From CAZXFA01 sp964640085 (GTDB lineage Bacteria > Actinomycetota > UBA4738 > HRBIN12): 64,000 nt of DNA. The position numbers were made by a program, and so were the translations under genes. The stretch spans positions 57,487-121,486 of the forward strand of contig CAZXFA010000005.1 of NCBI GenBank assembly GCA_964640085.1, in the 5' to 3' direction. The notes below the pieces were generated by a model, which saw only the letters and a program-made list of their open reading frames with translations, was not told the DNA's origin and ran no database searches. This document shows positions 1-7,899 of this stretch, piece after piece (positions within the stretch are counted from its first letter, which is position 1; the number at the start of each line of letters is the position of its first letter).

Positions 1-704
1 CACACCGCGACGTCGTGGGCCTCGGCCAGCCGAAGCGTCGCGTCCACGATCTCCGGATACGCTCCCCAGTCCTCGTGGATCTTCAGCCCGCAGGCGCCGG
101 CCCCGATCACGCGCTCGACCTGGCCGAGGACGTCGGTTCGGGCGCTCGCCTGCAGGCCGAGGTTCACGGGCAGGTCCTCGAAGGCCCGGTAGGTCTCGTC
201 CATCGTGTACGGCGGTTCCTCGAACCCCGCGGTGATCAGCGTCGTGATGCCGGCGGAGAGGGCCACCGGCACCAGCCGCGGCGTGATGAGGTGCACATGG
301 CTGTCCACGCCCCCCGCCGTCGCAATCAGCCCGTAGCCGTTGACCGGCCACGTGTTCGGTCCGATCACGAGCTCCACGCCGTCTGCGATGTCGGGGCTGC
401 CGGCACGGCCGACGCCGGCGATCCGTCCGTCCTTGATCCCGATGTTGGTCTTCCGCACGCCGAGGACGGGATCGATCACGACCACCCCGGCGATCAGCAT
501 GTCGAGCTCGCTCTCGACCGTGGCCCGGTCGAACTGCGCCATCCGGGAGCGGAAGTTCTTGGCGTATCCCCAGATCGGCTCGTCCCCGTAACCGACCTCG
601 TCCTCCTCGATACGGACCCACAGGTCGGTGTCGCCCAGCCGGATCCGATCCCCGGTCGTCGGACCGAAGCGCTCGACGTACTCGTCGTGAGAGAGCTCAG
701 CCAT
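1..704 (-). CDS. ureC: Urease subunit alpha (partial, C-terminus beyond window)
   Basis: Catalytic subunit of urease, which splits urea into ammonia and carbamate at a dinickel site in the cytosol. Only the first 234 residues are present because the gene runs off the left edge. The N-terminus carries the family block YVERFGPTTGDRIRLGDTDL. The metal-binding pair HVH is at residues 136 and 138, and the lysine that is carbamylated to bridge the nickels is K208 in LKIHEDWG; all are intact. The ATG (702-704) overlaps the end of ureB by 8 nt, so A, B and C are translationally coupled. The accessory genes (ureD, E, F, G) are not in the window and may lie further left. Confidence 0.96.
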   Translation of the reverse strand, partial: MAELSHDEYVERFGPTTGDRIRLGDTDLWVRIEEDEVGYGDEPIWGYAKNFRSRMAQFDRATVESELDMLIAGVVVIDPVLGVRKTNIGIKDGRIAGVGRAGSPDIADGVELVIGPNTWPVNGYGLIATAGGVDSHVHLITPRLVPVALSAGITTLITAGFEEPPYTMDETYRAFEDLPVNLGLQASARTDVLGQVERVIGAGACGLKIHEDWGAYPEIVDATLRLAEAHDVAV

Positions 705-951
705 CGAGCCCCCCGTGGCCGCCCAGCCGCACGAGCACCACCTCCCGCTCCTCCCCCGGTATGAACCGGACCGACGCCCCGGCCGGCAGATCCAACCGGA
801 ACCCACGCGCGGCCTCGCGGTCGAACTCCAAACGCGGGTTCGTCCGCCAGAACGGGTAGTGGGAGGAGACCCGGACGACGCGGTCCGAACCGTTCTGCAC
901 CCGCAGCCGGATCCGCTCGCGTCCCGCGACGAGCTCGATGCGCACGCTCAC
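697..951 (-). CDS. ureB: Urease subunit beta
   Basis: Structural beta subunit of urease, 84 residues. The conserved core SSHYPFWRTNPRLEFDR and the PAGASVRFIPGEEREV strand are clear. The start is a GTG (949-951) that forms a GTGA overlap with the ureA stop. The protein is shorter than the usual ~100 residues: the MIPGE-type N-terminal strand is missing, and the C-terminus stops just after the GGHGG that corresponds to FAGHR in other UreB proteins. The core needed for contact with alpha is retained, so it is probably functional, but the trimmed ends are unusual. Confidence 0.93.
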   Translation of the reverse strand: MSVRIELVAGRERIRLRVQNGSDRVVRVSSHYPFWRTNPRLEFDREAARGFRLDLPAGASVRFIPGEEREVVLVRLGGHGGLDG

Positions 952-1250
952 CCCCACGGCCTCCGGAGCACGACGAGGCGGCTCCCTTCGTCGAGCAGCA
1001 CCTCGAGCCGGATCTCGTCCACCAGCTCGGCCACGCCCGGCATCAGCTGGTCCGGGCGAAGGGCGCGGCGACCGGCCTCGATCACCTCCTCGAAGGAGGC
1101 CCCGCCCCGAGCGGCCAGGTGCATCTCGTCGCACGCGAGCGCCGTGGCCTCGGGGGCGTTCAGCTTCAGACCGCGGTCCAGCACCCGCCGCGCGAGCTCG
1201 GCGGCCGCGAAGACCCGGAGGCGATCCTCCTCGGTCGGCCCAAGGTACAT
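948..1250 (-). CDS. ureA: Urease subunit gamma
   Basis: Small gamma subunit of urease, 100 residues, which is the normal length for separate UreA proteins. It begins MYLGPTEEDRLRVF and carries the typical ARGLKLNAPEATAL and LMPGVAELVDEI segments. The ATG at 1248-1250 lies 1 nt after the stop codon of the agmatine deiminase gene, so urease and deiminase must be on one transcript. A longer upstream reading would overlap the deiminase and has no family support. In the trimer it packs against the alpha and beta subunits and has no catalytic residues of its own. Confidence 0.95.
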   Translation of the reverse strand: MYLGPTEEDRLRVFAAAELARRVLDRGLKLNAPEATALACDEMHLAARGGASFEEVIEAGRRALRPDQLMPGVAELVDEIRLEVLLDEGSRLVVLRRPWG

Positions 1251-1251
1251 C

Positions 1252-2283
1252 TCAGGCGGGCACCGGGGTCCCGGCGGGGACCTGCTGGGTGATGCAGTGC
1301 GGGCCACCGCCCCCGTAGGAGATGCAGTCGCCGGGGACCGGGACGATCTCGCGGTCGGGGAAGACCTTGGCGAGCCGCTCGAGCGCCTGCTCGTCCTCGG
1401 GACGCCCGGCGATCGGCGCGATCACCCCGCCGTTGGGCAGGTAGATGTTCAGGTACGCGATCCGTCCCGGGGGCGTCGTCTCGAAGGGGATCACCTCGAA
1501 CGCGCGACCGCGCGCGTCGCGTGCCCGCGCCAGGCGCACGAGGTTGTCGTGCCCGCTCCCGTGGTCCGGGTCGGAGGGGTCCTCGGGAGCCAGGAGCACC
1601 ACCGTCGCCGGCGCCACGTACTGGGCGATGCCATCGACGTGGCCATCGGTGTCCCGGTCGGTCGAGTGCCCGAGGCCCAGCCACACGACGGTCTCGAGGC
1701 CGAGGTACTCGCGGAGCCCCCGCTCGATCTGCTCCCGGGACATCGAGGGGTTCCGGTTCGGGTGCAGCAGGCACTGCTCCGTGGCGATCAGGGTGCCCTC
1801 GCCGTCCACGAAGAACGAACCGCCCTCGAGCACGAACGGGGCCTCGTAGCGGCGCACCCCGAGATGGGCGGCGACGTGTCGGGGGACCTCGGCATCCCTG
1901 TCGAAGGGAAGGAACTTCCCTCCCCACGAGTTGAACCGGAAGTGGACCAGCGCCACCTGGCCCGAGCCGTCGCGCACGAAGATCGGGCCGTTGTCCCGCA
2001 TCCACGAGTCGTCGATCGGGAGCGGAAGGATCTCGATGCCCTCGCCGCAGTACCGCCGGGCCTCCGCCTCCTGCTCGGGGTCGCAGACCATGGTCACGGG
2101 CTCGAAGGCGGCGATCGCGTTCGCCACGGCGGCGTAGTCGCGCTTCGCCTCGTCGAACCGGTCGGCCCAGAGGTCGCGGCGGGTCACGGTCGGCCACTCC
2201 ATCAGACACGATGCATGCGGCTCCCACTCGGCCGGCATCCGGAACCCGTCCTCGCTGGGGGTGGGATAGCCTCGTTCCTCCAT
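1252..2283 (-). CDS. aguA: Agmatine deiminase (peptidylarginine-deiminase family)
   Basis: Hydrolyses the guanidino group of agmatine to N-carbamoylputrescine and ammonia, or acts on a related guanidino compound. The 343-residue length fits the family. Catalytic residues visible are D97 (DDSWMRDNGP), E153 (LEGGS), H215 (DTDGHVDG) and the nucleophile C330 (GGGGPHCITQQ). The start ATG at 2281-2283 follows a good AAGGAG site. It sits 38 nt after the second permease gene and 1 nt before ureA. No N-carbamoylputrescine amidase is visible nearby, and urease would not act on carbamoylputrescine directly. The true substrate may therefore be another guanidino compound. Confidence 0.93.
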   Translation of the reverse strand: MEERGYPTPSEDGFRMPAEWEPHASCLMEWPTVTRRDLWADRFDEAKRDYAAVANAIAAFEPVTMVCDPEQEAEARRYCGEGIEILPLPIDDSWMRDNGPIFVRDGSGQVALVHFRFNSWGGKFLPFDRDAEVPRHVAAHLGVRRYEAPFVLEGGSFFVDGEGTLIATEQCLLHPNRNPSMSREQIERGLREYLGLETVVWLGLGHSTDRDTDGHVDGIAQYVAPATVVLLAPEDPSDPDHGSGHDNLVRLARARDARGRAFEVIPFETTPPGRIAYLNIYLPNGGVIAPIAGRPEDEQALERLAKVFPDREIVPVPGDCISYGGGGPHCITQQVPAGTPVPA

Positions 2284-2321
2284 GTCTCAGCTCCTTCCGG
2301 CTGCCGGACAACCATACGGCG

Positions 2322-3245
2322 TCATCTCACGGGCTCCGCGTCCATGAGGCGCGACGACCGCATCAGAGGATCCAGCCAGTCTCGTAATCCATCCCCCACG
2401 AGGTTGAACCCCAGCGCGGTGGACGCGAGGGTCAGCCCGGGGAACGCGGCGTACCACCACGCGTCCGGCTGATAGGGGAGCGATGCGAGGATCGTCGAGC
2501 CCCACTCAGGGGCGGGCGGCTGAGCCCCAAGCCCCAGGAACGATAGGCCGGCCGTGGAGAGCATGACGTAGCCAACGTCCATCGTCGCTTGGACGAAGAG
2601 GATGGGGGCAACGTTCGGGAGGAGGGTCCGGAACATGAGTCGAGTCCGGCTCGCCCCCATCGTCCGGGCGGCGAGGATGAACTCGCGCTCTCGTAGGCTC
2701 AGGACCTGTCCTCGGGCGATGCGCGCGTACCAGGGCCAGTACACCGTGGCGAGTGCCACCATCGTGGTCTGGAGGCTCGCGCCCAGCGTGAAGGTGATCG
2801 CCGCGGCGAGGATCAGGGCGGGGAACGCCAGGAACAGGTCCGTGAGGCGCATCAGGATCTCGTCCACGATGCCGCCCGCGATCCCGGCCGCGAGCCCTAC
2901 CACGATCCCCACAACGAGGGCGACCGCGAGGACGATCAAAGCAACCTCGACGGCGATGTGGGTGCCAGCAAGGACGCGGGAGAAGAGGTCGCGTCCGAGG
3001 TGGTCTGTTCCCATGAGATGAGATGCCGAGGGCGCCTCGAGCCGGTCGGCCAGGTTCGGTGCGAGCGGATCGTACGGCGTGAACCGGATGTCCAGGAGGT
3101 CGGCGCCCAGGCCGACGACCGAGAGCACGAGCGTGATGGCGACGATGGTTCCGCCGAGGAGGTTCAGCGGGGAAGCTCGCAGGAAGCGTCCCACGAGCCG
3201 AATCCTGCGCCAGCGCGACATCCCAGCGACGTCCGGAGCTGCCAT
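2322..3245 (-). CDS. ABC transporter permease, DppC/NikC type
   Basis: Second membrane subunit of a peptide/nickel-family ABC importer, 307 residues. After an N-terminal cytoplasmic piece and one membrane span it has the periplasmic segment with HLMGTDHLGRDLFSRV, the hallmark of DppC/OppC/NikC proteins. It then has about five more hydrophobic spans and an EAA loop (ARTMGASRTRLMFRTLLPN) that docks on the ATPases. The ATG (3243-3245) overlaps the upstream permease stop by one base (TGATG). The matching ATPases are encoded divergently at 6811-9092. The substrate cannot be read from the sequence; position beside urease allows nickel, and beside the deiminase allows guanidino compounds or peptides. 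Confidence 0.93.
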   Translation of the reverse strand: MAAPDVAGMSRWRRIRLVGRFLRASPLNLLGGTIVAITLVLSVVGLGADLLDIRFTPYDPLAPNLADRLEAPSASHLMGTDHLGRDLFSRVLAGTHIAVEVALIVLAVALVVGIVVGLAAGIAGGIVDEILMRLTDLFLAFPALILAAAITFTLGASLQTTMVALATVYWPWYARIARGQVLSLREREFILAARTMGASRTRLMFRTLLPNVAPILFVQATMDVGYVMLSTAGLSFLGLGAQPPAPEWGSTILASLPYQPDAWWYAAFPGLTLASTALGFNLVGDGLRDWLDPLMRSSRLMDAEPVR

Positions 3246-4252
3246 CACGCAAGCCTCACGCGCGGATCGAGATACGCGTACGCGAGATCTACGATCAGGT
3301 TGACCAGCACGTATCCGACCGTGACGACGATCGTCACCCCCATGATCGCGTTGTAGTCGGAGGATGAGATGGCCTCCGCCATGTACCGGCCCAAGCCAGG
3401 CCAGGCGAAGATCGACTCCACGAGCACCGTGCCTGAGAGGAGCAGTCCGAACTCCAACCCGATGATCGTGGCGACAGGGAGCAGCGCGTTGCGAAGTGCA
3501 TGCCGGCGGTAGATGCGCCAGGGGCTGAGGCCCTTCGCGCGGGCGCTCCTGATGTAGTCCTGCCCGAGCACGTCGAGCATCGAGGTCCGCACGACCCGCG
3601 CCACCAAGCCCATCTCGGCGAGCGCCAGGGCGGTCACCGGCAGGATCAGGTGGGACACCGCCTGGACGAACAGATCGATTCTGCCGGCGAGCAAGGAATC
3701 GATCGTGTACAGGCCGGTCACGGTGGGAGGCGGAAGCACGCCTGTATCCAGCCGCCCGCCGAATGGGAGGATCCCGAGAGATGAGAAGAACGCGAACTGC
3801 AGAAGGAGCGCGACCCAGAAGTTCGGAAGCGATAGCCCACCGATGGCGACGAGCCTCCCGCCGACGTCGCTCGCGCGGCCCCGTCGGATCGCCGCCACCA
3901 CTCCGATCACAAGTCCCAGCACCGACCCGACGATGAGCGAGCACAAGATGAGCTCCAGCGTCGCCGGGACGAAGGTGGCGAGGTCGCGCGTCACCGTTCG
4001 CCGGGTCACGAGCGACGTGCCGAGGTCACCCCGGGCCAACGCGCTCATGTAGCTCGAGTACTGCTCCCAGAGGGGACGGTCCAAGCCTCGCTCCGCGCGG
4101 ATCTCCTCGACCGCTTCGCTGCTCGCCCGAGGACCAGCGAGTAGACGCGCGGGATCGGACGGCACCACCCGGGCCAGGAAGAAGGTCAGGACCGTGACGC
4201 CGAGGAGCACGAGGATCACGAAGGCGAGGCGTCGGATCAGGTACGCGGCCAT
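3245..4252 (-). CDS. ABC transporter permease, DppB/NikB type
   Basis: First membrane subunit of the same importer, 335 residues. It opens with the standard first span of this family (MAAYLIRRLAFVILVLLGV) followed by the RVVPSDPARLLAGP segment. It ends with the EAA loop AKGLSPWRIYRRHALRNALL and a final hydrophobic span. Six transmembrane helices are expected and visible as hydrophobic blocks. It starts 27 nt after the binding-protein gene, which fits one operon with the DppC-type permease. Typical length and intact motifs suggest a working transporter subunit. Confidence 0.94.
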   Translation of the reverse strand: MAAYLIRRLAFVILVLLGVTVLTFFLARVVPSDPARLLAGPRASSEAVEEIRAERGLDRPLWEQYSSYMSALARGDLGTSLVTRRTVTRDLATFVPATLELILCSLIVGSVLGLVIGVVAAIRRGRASDVGGRLVAIGGLSLPNFWVALLLQFAFFSSLGILPFGGRLDTGVLPPPTVTGLYTIDSLLAGRIDLFVQAVSHLILPVTALALAEMGLVARVVRTSMLDVLGQDYIRSARAKGLSPWRIYRRHALRNALLPVATIIGLEFGLLLSGTVLVESIFAWPGLGRYMAEAISSSDYNAIMGVTIVVTVGYVLVNLIVDLAYAYLDPRVRLA

Positions 4253-4279
4253 CGTGAGCCGAGCTTCGTGGCCGTGGAC

Positions 4280-5950
4280 CTAGCCCTCGGTCCTGTGCAG
4301 TTGGTACATGTCCAGCGTGAGAACGTAGACGGGGTTCAGGACCAACCCTCCGATATCGCTGCGCACATAGAGGTGCGTCGGTTCCTGTGCGACCGGGATC
4401 CAGGGAGGATCTTCGAGCGCGAGGATCTCCTGCAGACGGGACGACATCCGCACGAGGTCCGCATCGATCGGCGCGTTCCACATGGCGTCGATCAACCCGT
4501 CCGCCTCCTCGTTCGAGTAGAGGCCCGCGTTGCCGCCCGCCGACCCCGCTGCGTCGGTGTGATAGAGCACCCAGGCCCAATCGAACGGGTGGTTGAAGTT
4601 GGGCCACCACGAGAAGAAGTACATGTTCGGCCGCTGCTCCGGAGGCGCGTCGCTGAAGAAGTCGGCGACGAACGCGCTGAAGGAACGTTCGACCAGGCGC
4701 AAGCTGATCCCGATCTCGGCGAGAGAGGCCTGAAGGAGCTCCCCGACGTCGTCCCCGAACCCCGTGAAGTACTCGTAGGTCAGCTCGGTCCCTTCGGACA
4801 CGCCAGCAGCATCGAGCAGTTGCCTGGCCTTCTGGAGATCGTAGGCCGGTGCCTGGATGGAAGTGTCGGCGGTGGTCAGGAGATCCGGGAACACCCCATG
4901 AGGCTCGTCGAGGGTACCCTGCATCACGCCCTCGAGGTAGCCCTGCCGGTCGAAGGCATGGTTCAGAGCCAGCCTCGCCCGGGGGTCCGCCAGGGGTCCG
5001 TAGTCCCCGAGCGCGACGAACTCCATCACGAGCGTCGGGGCGTTCGTGACCACGAAACGGGGGTCCTGACCGAGCTCGATCGTGTCGTCGGCGGTCCCGG
5101 GCCACACGATGTCGGCCTCGCCCTGCTCGAGGAGCTGTCGGCGTGTGCTGGACTCGGGGATGGTCCGCGTGATGACACGGTCGAAGTGGTCGCCGGACCA
5201 CCCTCCCCAGTAGGCGGGGAACCGCTCGAAGACGATCTCCTGCCCCGGATCGTTGCGCGTGACCATGTAGGGCCCGGTCCCGACCGGGTTCGCCTGCAGC
5301 CACTCGTGCCCCTGGTCGTTCGGACCCTCCGAGTGCTCCCTGGCCGCCGCAGGGCTCGGGATCCAGAACCCGTACTGGCCCGCCGCCTCGATGTCGAAGA
5401 ACGGCCGCGGGTAGGGGAAGGAGAACCGCAAGGTCAGCGGGTCCTCCACCGTCATCTGCTGATCGGGGTCGTCGAACGCCCAGACGTAGCCGAGGCCACC
5501 CTTCTGAGTCGCGGTGCGGATGATCGCGTCCTTGACAGCGTTCGCATCGCAATCCGTGCCGTCCTGGAACATCACACCCTGGCGGAGCCGAGCGGTCCAC
5601 GCGGTCGTGTCGTCGTTCGGCTCGAGGCTCTCGGCGAGCCACGGGACCGTCTCGCTGGTGGACTCACCATCCAGCTTCACGAGCGTGTCGTAGACGGGCA
5701 GGAGCCCGAATGCCCACTCGACGTTCGTGGCCGGATCCAGGTTCTCCACGGCCGCGTCGACCGCGACGACGAGCGTGTCGGGGTCTCCGCTTGCTGCGGG
5801 TGGCGGCGCGCTCGTCTCCGTCGCCGGTCCCTCGGGTTCTCGGGTACATGCTGCGAGCGCCACCCCACCGAGACCCAGAGCGGCCCCGGCGAGGAAGCGG
5901 CGTCGAGTCAGCCGGCTCTGGAGCATCCAGGCGGCGTTACCGTGCCGCAT
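4280..5950 (-). CDS. Extracellular solute-binding lipoprotein, family 5 (Tat-exported)
   Basis: Substrate-capturing lipoprotein of the importer, 556 residues from the chosen start. The N-terminus has a twin-arginine motif (LTRRRFL, residues 14-20), a hydrophobic stretch and a lipobox LAAC with the lipidated cysteine at 35. Export is therefore expected through Tat with anchoring to the outer face of the membrane. The body matches SBP family 5, with the usual early VPWLAESLEPN and NPVGTGPYMV segments. The ATG at 5948-5950 is preferred over one 45 nt upstream because a purine-rich GAGGTG lies just before it. The gene heads the leftward operon; a candidate TetR operator lies 76 nt upstream. Confidence 0.93.
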   Translation of the reverse strand: MRHGNAAWMLQSRLTRRRFLAGAALGLGGVALAACTREPEGPATETSAPPPAASGDPDTLVVAVDAAVENLDPATNVEWAFGLLPVYDTLVKLDGESTSETVPWLAESLEPNDDTTAWTARLRQGVMFQDGTDCDANAVKDAIIRTATQKGGLGYVWAFDDPDQQMTVEDPLTLRFSFPYPRPFFDIEAAGQYGFWIPSPAAAREHSEGPNDQGHEWLQANPVGTGPYMVTRNDPGQEIVFERFPAYWGGWSGDHFDRVITRTIPESSTRRQLLEQGEADIVWPGTADDTIELGQDPRFVVTNAPTLVMEFVALGDYGPLADPRARLALNHAFDRQGYLEGVMQGTLDEPHGVFPDLLTTADTSIQAPAYDLQKARQLLDAAGVSEGTELTYEYFTGFGDDVGELLQASLAEIGISLRLVERSFSAFVADFFSDAPPEQRPNMYFFSWWPNFNHPFDWAWVLYHTDAAGSAGGNAGLYSNEEADGLIDAMWNAPIDADLVRMSSRLQEILALEDPPWIPVAQEPTHLYVRSDIGGLVLNPVYVLTLDMYQLHRTEG

Positions 5951-5991
5951 AGCCCACCTCACCCCTCTGCAAGGATCGAGCACGGACATCC

Positions 5992-6005
5992 GCATATCGC
6001 ATATC
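5992..6005. repeat. Tandem GCATATC repeat upstream of the binding-protein gene
   Basis: GCATATC occurs twice head-to-tail, about 40 nt upstream of the chosen binding-protein start. It is an AT-rich island in very G+C-rich DNA and so could be part of the promoter of the leftward operon. Confidence 0.4.
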
Positions 6006-6025
6006 GCGCGGGACCCGAACGGCGT

Positions 6026-6048
6026 TTAGAATCCGGTTCGAACTCTAA
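6026..6048. promoter_or_regulatory. Candidate TetR-family operator (TTAGA-N13-TCTAA)
   Basis: A 23-bp imperfect inverted repeat centred at 6037: outer arms TTAGA and TCTAA match exactly and 8 of 11 arm positions are symmetric overall. It lies in the short gap between the TetR stop and the binding-protein start, where a repressor of the leftward operon would be expected to act. Confidence 0.5.
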
Positions 6049-6067
6049 GGAGGAGGTCGATCGCCTG

Positions 6068-6706
6068 TCAAGGAACCGCGGCGGCGCGCTTCCGGCGAGC
6101 CTTCGGGACACGCACACCGAGCTCCCTGACCGCCGTCTCAAGGCAGGCATCGAGCAAACGGCGTGTGTCCATGCCGTCGATGCCGGCGACGACCTTGATC
6201 GCGAGCCCGTCCATCATCGCCCCGTACCGGTTGGCGAAGTCATGCGGGTCGATCTCGGGGGAGAACTCCCCAGCTTCCTGACCGGATCGGATCAGGTCCA
6301 CCAACGTCTCCACCCACCGTCGGTCGAGGTCCGCGTGGCCTCGTCCGATGCGTTCGTCGTGGGGAGACAGGGACCACACCTCGAGCCACAGGATCCACCC
6401 CGGATCGCTGGAACCGGTGGGAGCCGCGAGCTCGGTCAGGCAGACGAAGCGCTGGGAATAGGACGGGAGTCGCTCGAACTCCTCCTCGGCTCGGCGGAGC
6501 AGAAGATCCTCGCTCCGTCGGAGGAGCTCCATCAAGAGGTCGTCCTTGGACTCGAAGTAGTAGAGGATATGCCCTGGGCTCATGCCGGCCCGCTCGGCGA
6601 TGTCGCTCATCCTCGTGTTCGCGAGACCCCGCTCCACGATGACGTCCAGGGCCGCGTCCAGCACGCCCTCGCGGCGCTTCTGCCTTTCGCCTCGACGCTT
6701 GGCCAT
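6068..6706 (-). CDS. TetR/AcrR-family transcriptional regulator
   Basis: Predicted ligand-responsive repressor of this island, 212 residues. The N-terminal DNA-binding domain carries GLANTRMSDIAERAGMSPG followed by ILYYFESKDDLLMELL, the standard TetR helix-turn-helix. The C-terminal ligand domain is not diagnostic. The ATG at 6704-6706 is preferred because family members start shortly before the RRExVLDAA helix and a GGGGACGG stretch precedes it; two upstream in-frame starts exist. The gene lies between the two divergent arms of the transporter cluster, in the same direction as the binding-protein gene, so it may control both arms and itself. Confidence 0.92.
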   Translation of the reverse strand: MAKRRGERQKRREGVLDAALDVIVERGLANTRMSDIAERAGMSPGHILYYFESKDDLLMELLRRSEDLLLRRAEEEFERLPSYSQRFVCLTELAAPTGSSDPGWILWLEVWSLSPHDERIGRGHADLDRRWVETLVDLIRSGQEAGEFSPEIDPHDFANRYGAMMDGLAIKVVAGIDGMDTRRLLDACLETAVRELGVRVPKARRKRAAAVP

Positions 6707-6780
6707 CCGTCCCCACGCGGTGTCGTTTCCGAAGACGCAGTCTACGTGCCCAGTCATCGTCGGGACCAGCGACGGTCCAT

Positions 6781-6792
6781 GCATCGCGATGC
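6781..6792. promoter_or_regulatory. Perfect 12-bp palindrome GCATCGCGATGC
   Basis: A perfect palindrome 18 nt upstream of the first ATPase gene, in the divergent tetR-ATPase gap. A second short inverted repeat, GGACC-N6-GGTCC, lies at 6763-6778. Either could be a regulator site for the rightward operon. Confidence 0.4.
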
Positions 6793-6810
6793 CGAAGGCG
6801 TAGGACCGGG

Positions 6811-7899
6811 ATGAACGTGCTCGAGGTCCGCGACCTGGCCGTGCGGTTCCGGGACGGCGCCAGGACGGTTCACGCCGTCAACGGGGTGTCCTTCGATCTG
6901 GCGGAGGGAGCGACCCTGGGTTTGGTCGGCGAATCCGGCTGCGGCAAGAGCGTCACGAGTCTCGCGGTGATGGGGTTGCTGCCCGCAGGAGGGTCGGTGG
7001 AACGGGGGGAGGTCCGTTTGGCTGGACGGGACCTGCTCACCCTCTCCGAGCGAGAGATGCGGTCCGTACGGGGCAAGGAGCTGGCGATGGTGTTCCAGGA
7101 TCCGATGACCAGCCTCAACCCCGTCCTGAACATCGAGGAGCAGATCGTGGAGACGATCCTCGCACACGAGCGGCCCTCCAAGGTGGCCGCTCGGCAGCGC
7201 GCGATCCAGCTCCTCGGCGAGGTCGGCATCCCCGATCCAGGGGGAGCGCTCCGCCGGTTCCCGCACGAGTTCAGCGGCGGGATGCGCCAGAGGGTCATGA
7301 TCGCGACAGCCCTGGCGCTCGATCCCAAGGTCCTGATCGCGGACGAGCCGACGACCGCGCTCGACGTCACGATCCAGGCCCAGATCCTGGACCTCATGCG
7401 ACGGCTCACGCGTGAGTCGGGGACCGCCAAGATCCTCATCACGCACGACCTCGGCGTCGTGGCGGGCGTCGCCGAAGAGGTGGCGGTGATGTATGCGGGG
7501 TTCATCGTGGAGCACGCGGCCGTCCGAGAGCTGTTCGCCTGGCCCCGCCATCCCTACACGGTCGGGCTGCTCCGGTCGCTCCCCCGTCCCGATGTTCGTC
7601 TCGAGGCCCTCACACCGATCGAGGGCGCACCGCCGCATCAGCTCCAGCCTCCCCTCGGATGTCCGTTCGCGCCCCGCTGCGCCTGGCGCCTCGATGTCTG
7701 CCGGTCGCAGATGCCGCCCCTCGTCGATCAGGGCGCGGTGGACCGCACGGAGCGAGCCGAGGGTGCAGGACACCTCGTCGCATGCCACAACCCGGTCGAT
7801 CGAGCCGAGGTGCGGGAAGGGCGGCCGCTGCGGGTGGGGTTCGTGCCGGCTCAGCCCCCGGCCTCGGACCCGGACGACGGGACGGGGTCATCTCGGTGA
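6811..7899 (+). CDS. ABC transporter ATPase, DppD/OppD type
   Basis: One of two ATPases that power the importer whose membrane parts are encoded on the opposite strand, 362 residues. Walker A is GESGCGKS at 40-47; the Q-loop region MVFQDPMTSLNP, signature FSGGMRQR, Walker B LIADEPTTALD and the H-loop ITHDLG all appear in order. The C-terminal cysteine-bearing extension (CPFAPRCAWRLDVC) is the oligopeptide/dipeptide C-terminal domain. The ATG is preceded by AGGA. Its last codon overlaps the next gene by GTGA. It leads a rightward operon of six genes. Confidence 0.95.
   Translation: MNVLEVRDLAVRFRDGARTVHAVNGVSFDLAEGATLGLVGESGCGKSVTSLAVMGLLPAGGSVERGEVRLAGRDLLTLSEREMRSVRGKELAMVFQDPMTSLNPVLNIEEQIVETILAHERPSKVAARQRAIQLLGEVGIPDPGGALRRFPHEFSGGMRQRVMIATALALDPKVLIADEPTTALDVTIQAQILDLMRRLTRESGTAKILITHDLGVVAGVAEEVAVMYAGFIVEHAAVRELFAWPRHPYTVGLLRSLPRPDVRLEALTPIEGAPPHQLQPPLGCPFAPRCAWRLDVCRSQMPPLVDQGAVDRTERAEGAGHLVACHNPVDRAEVREGRPLRVGFVPAQPPASDPDDGTGSSR

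Noticed and set aside
4268..6814. Very long open frame on the plus strand opposite the binding-protein and TetR genes
   Set aside because: Product is Arg/Pro/Gly-rich with no domain, while the opposite strand carries well-defined families. It is a by-product of G+C-rich codon use.
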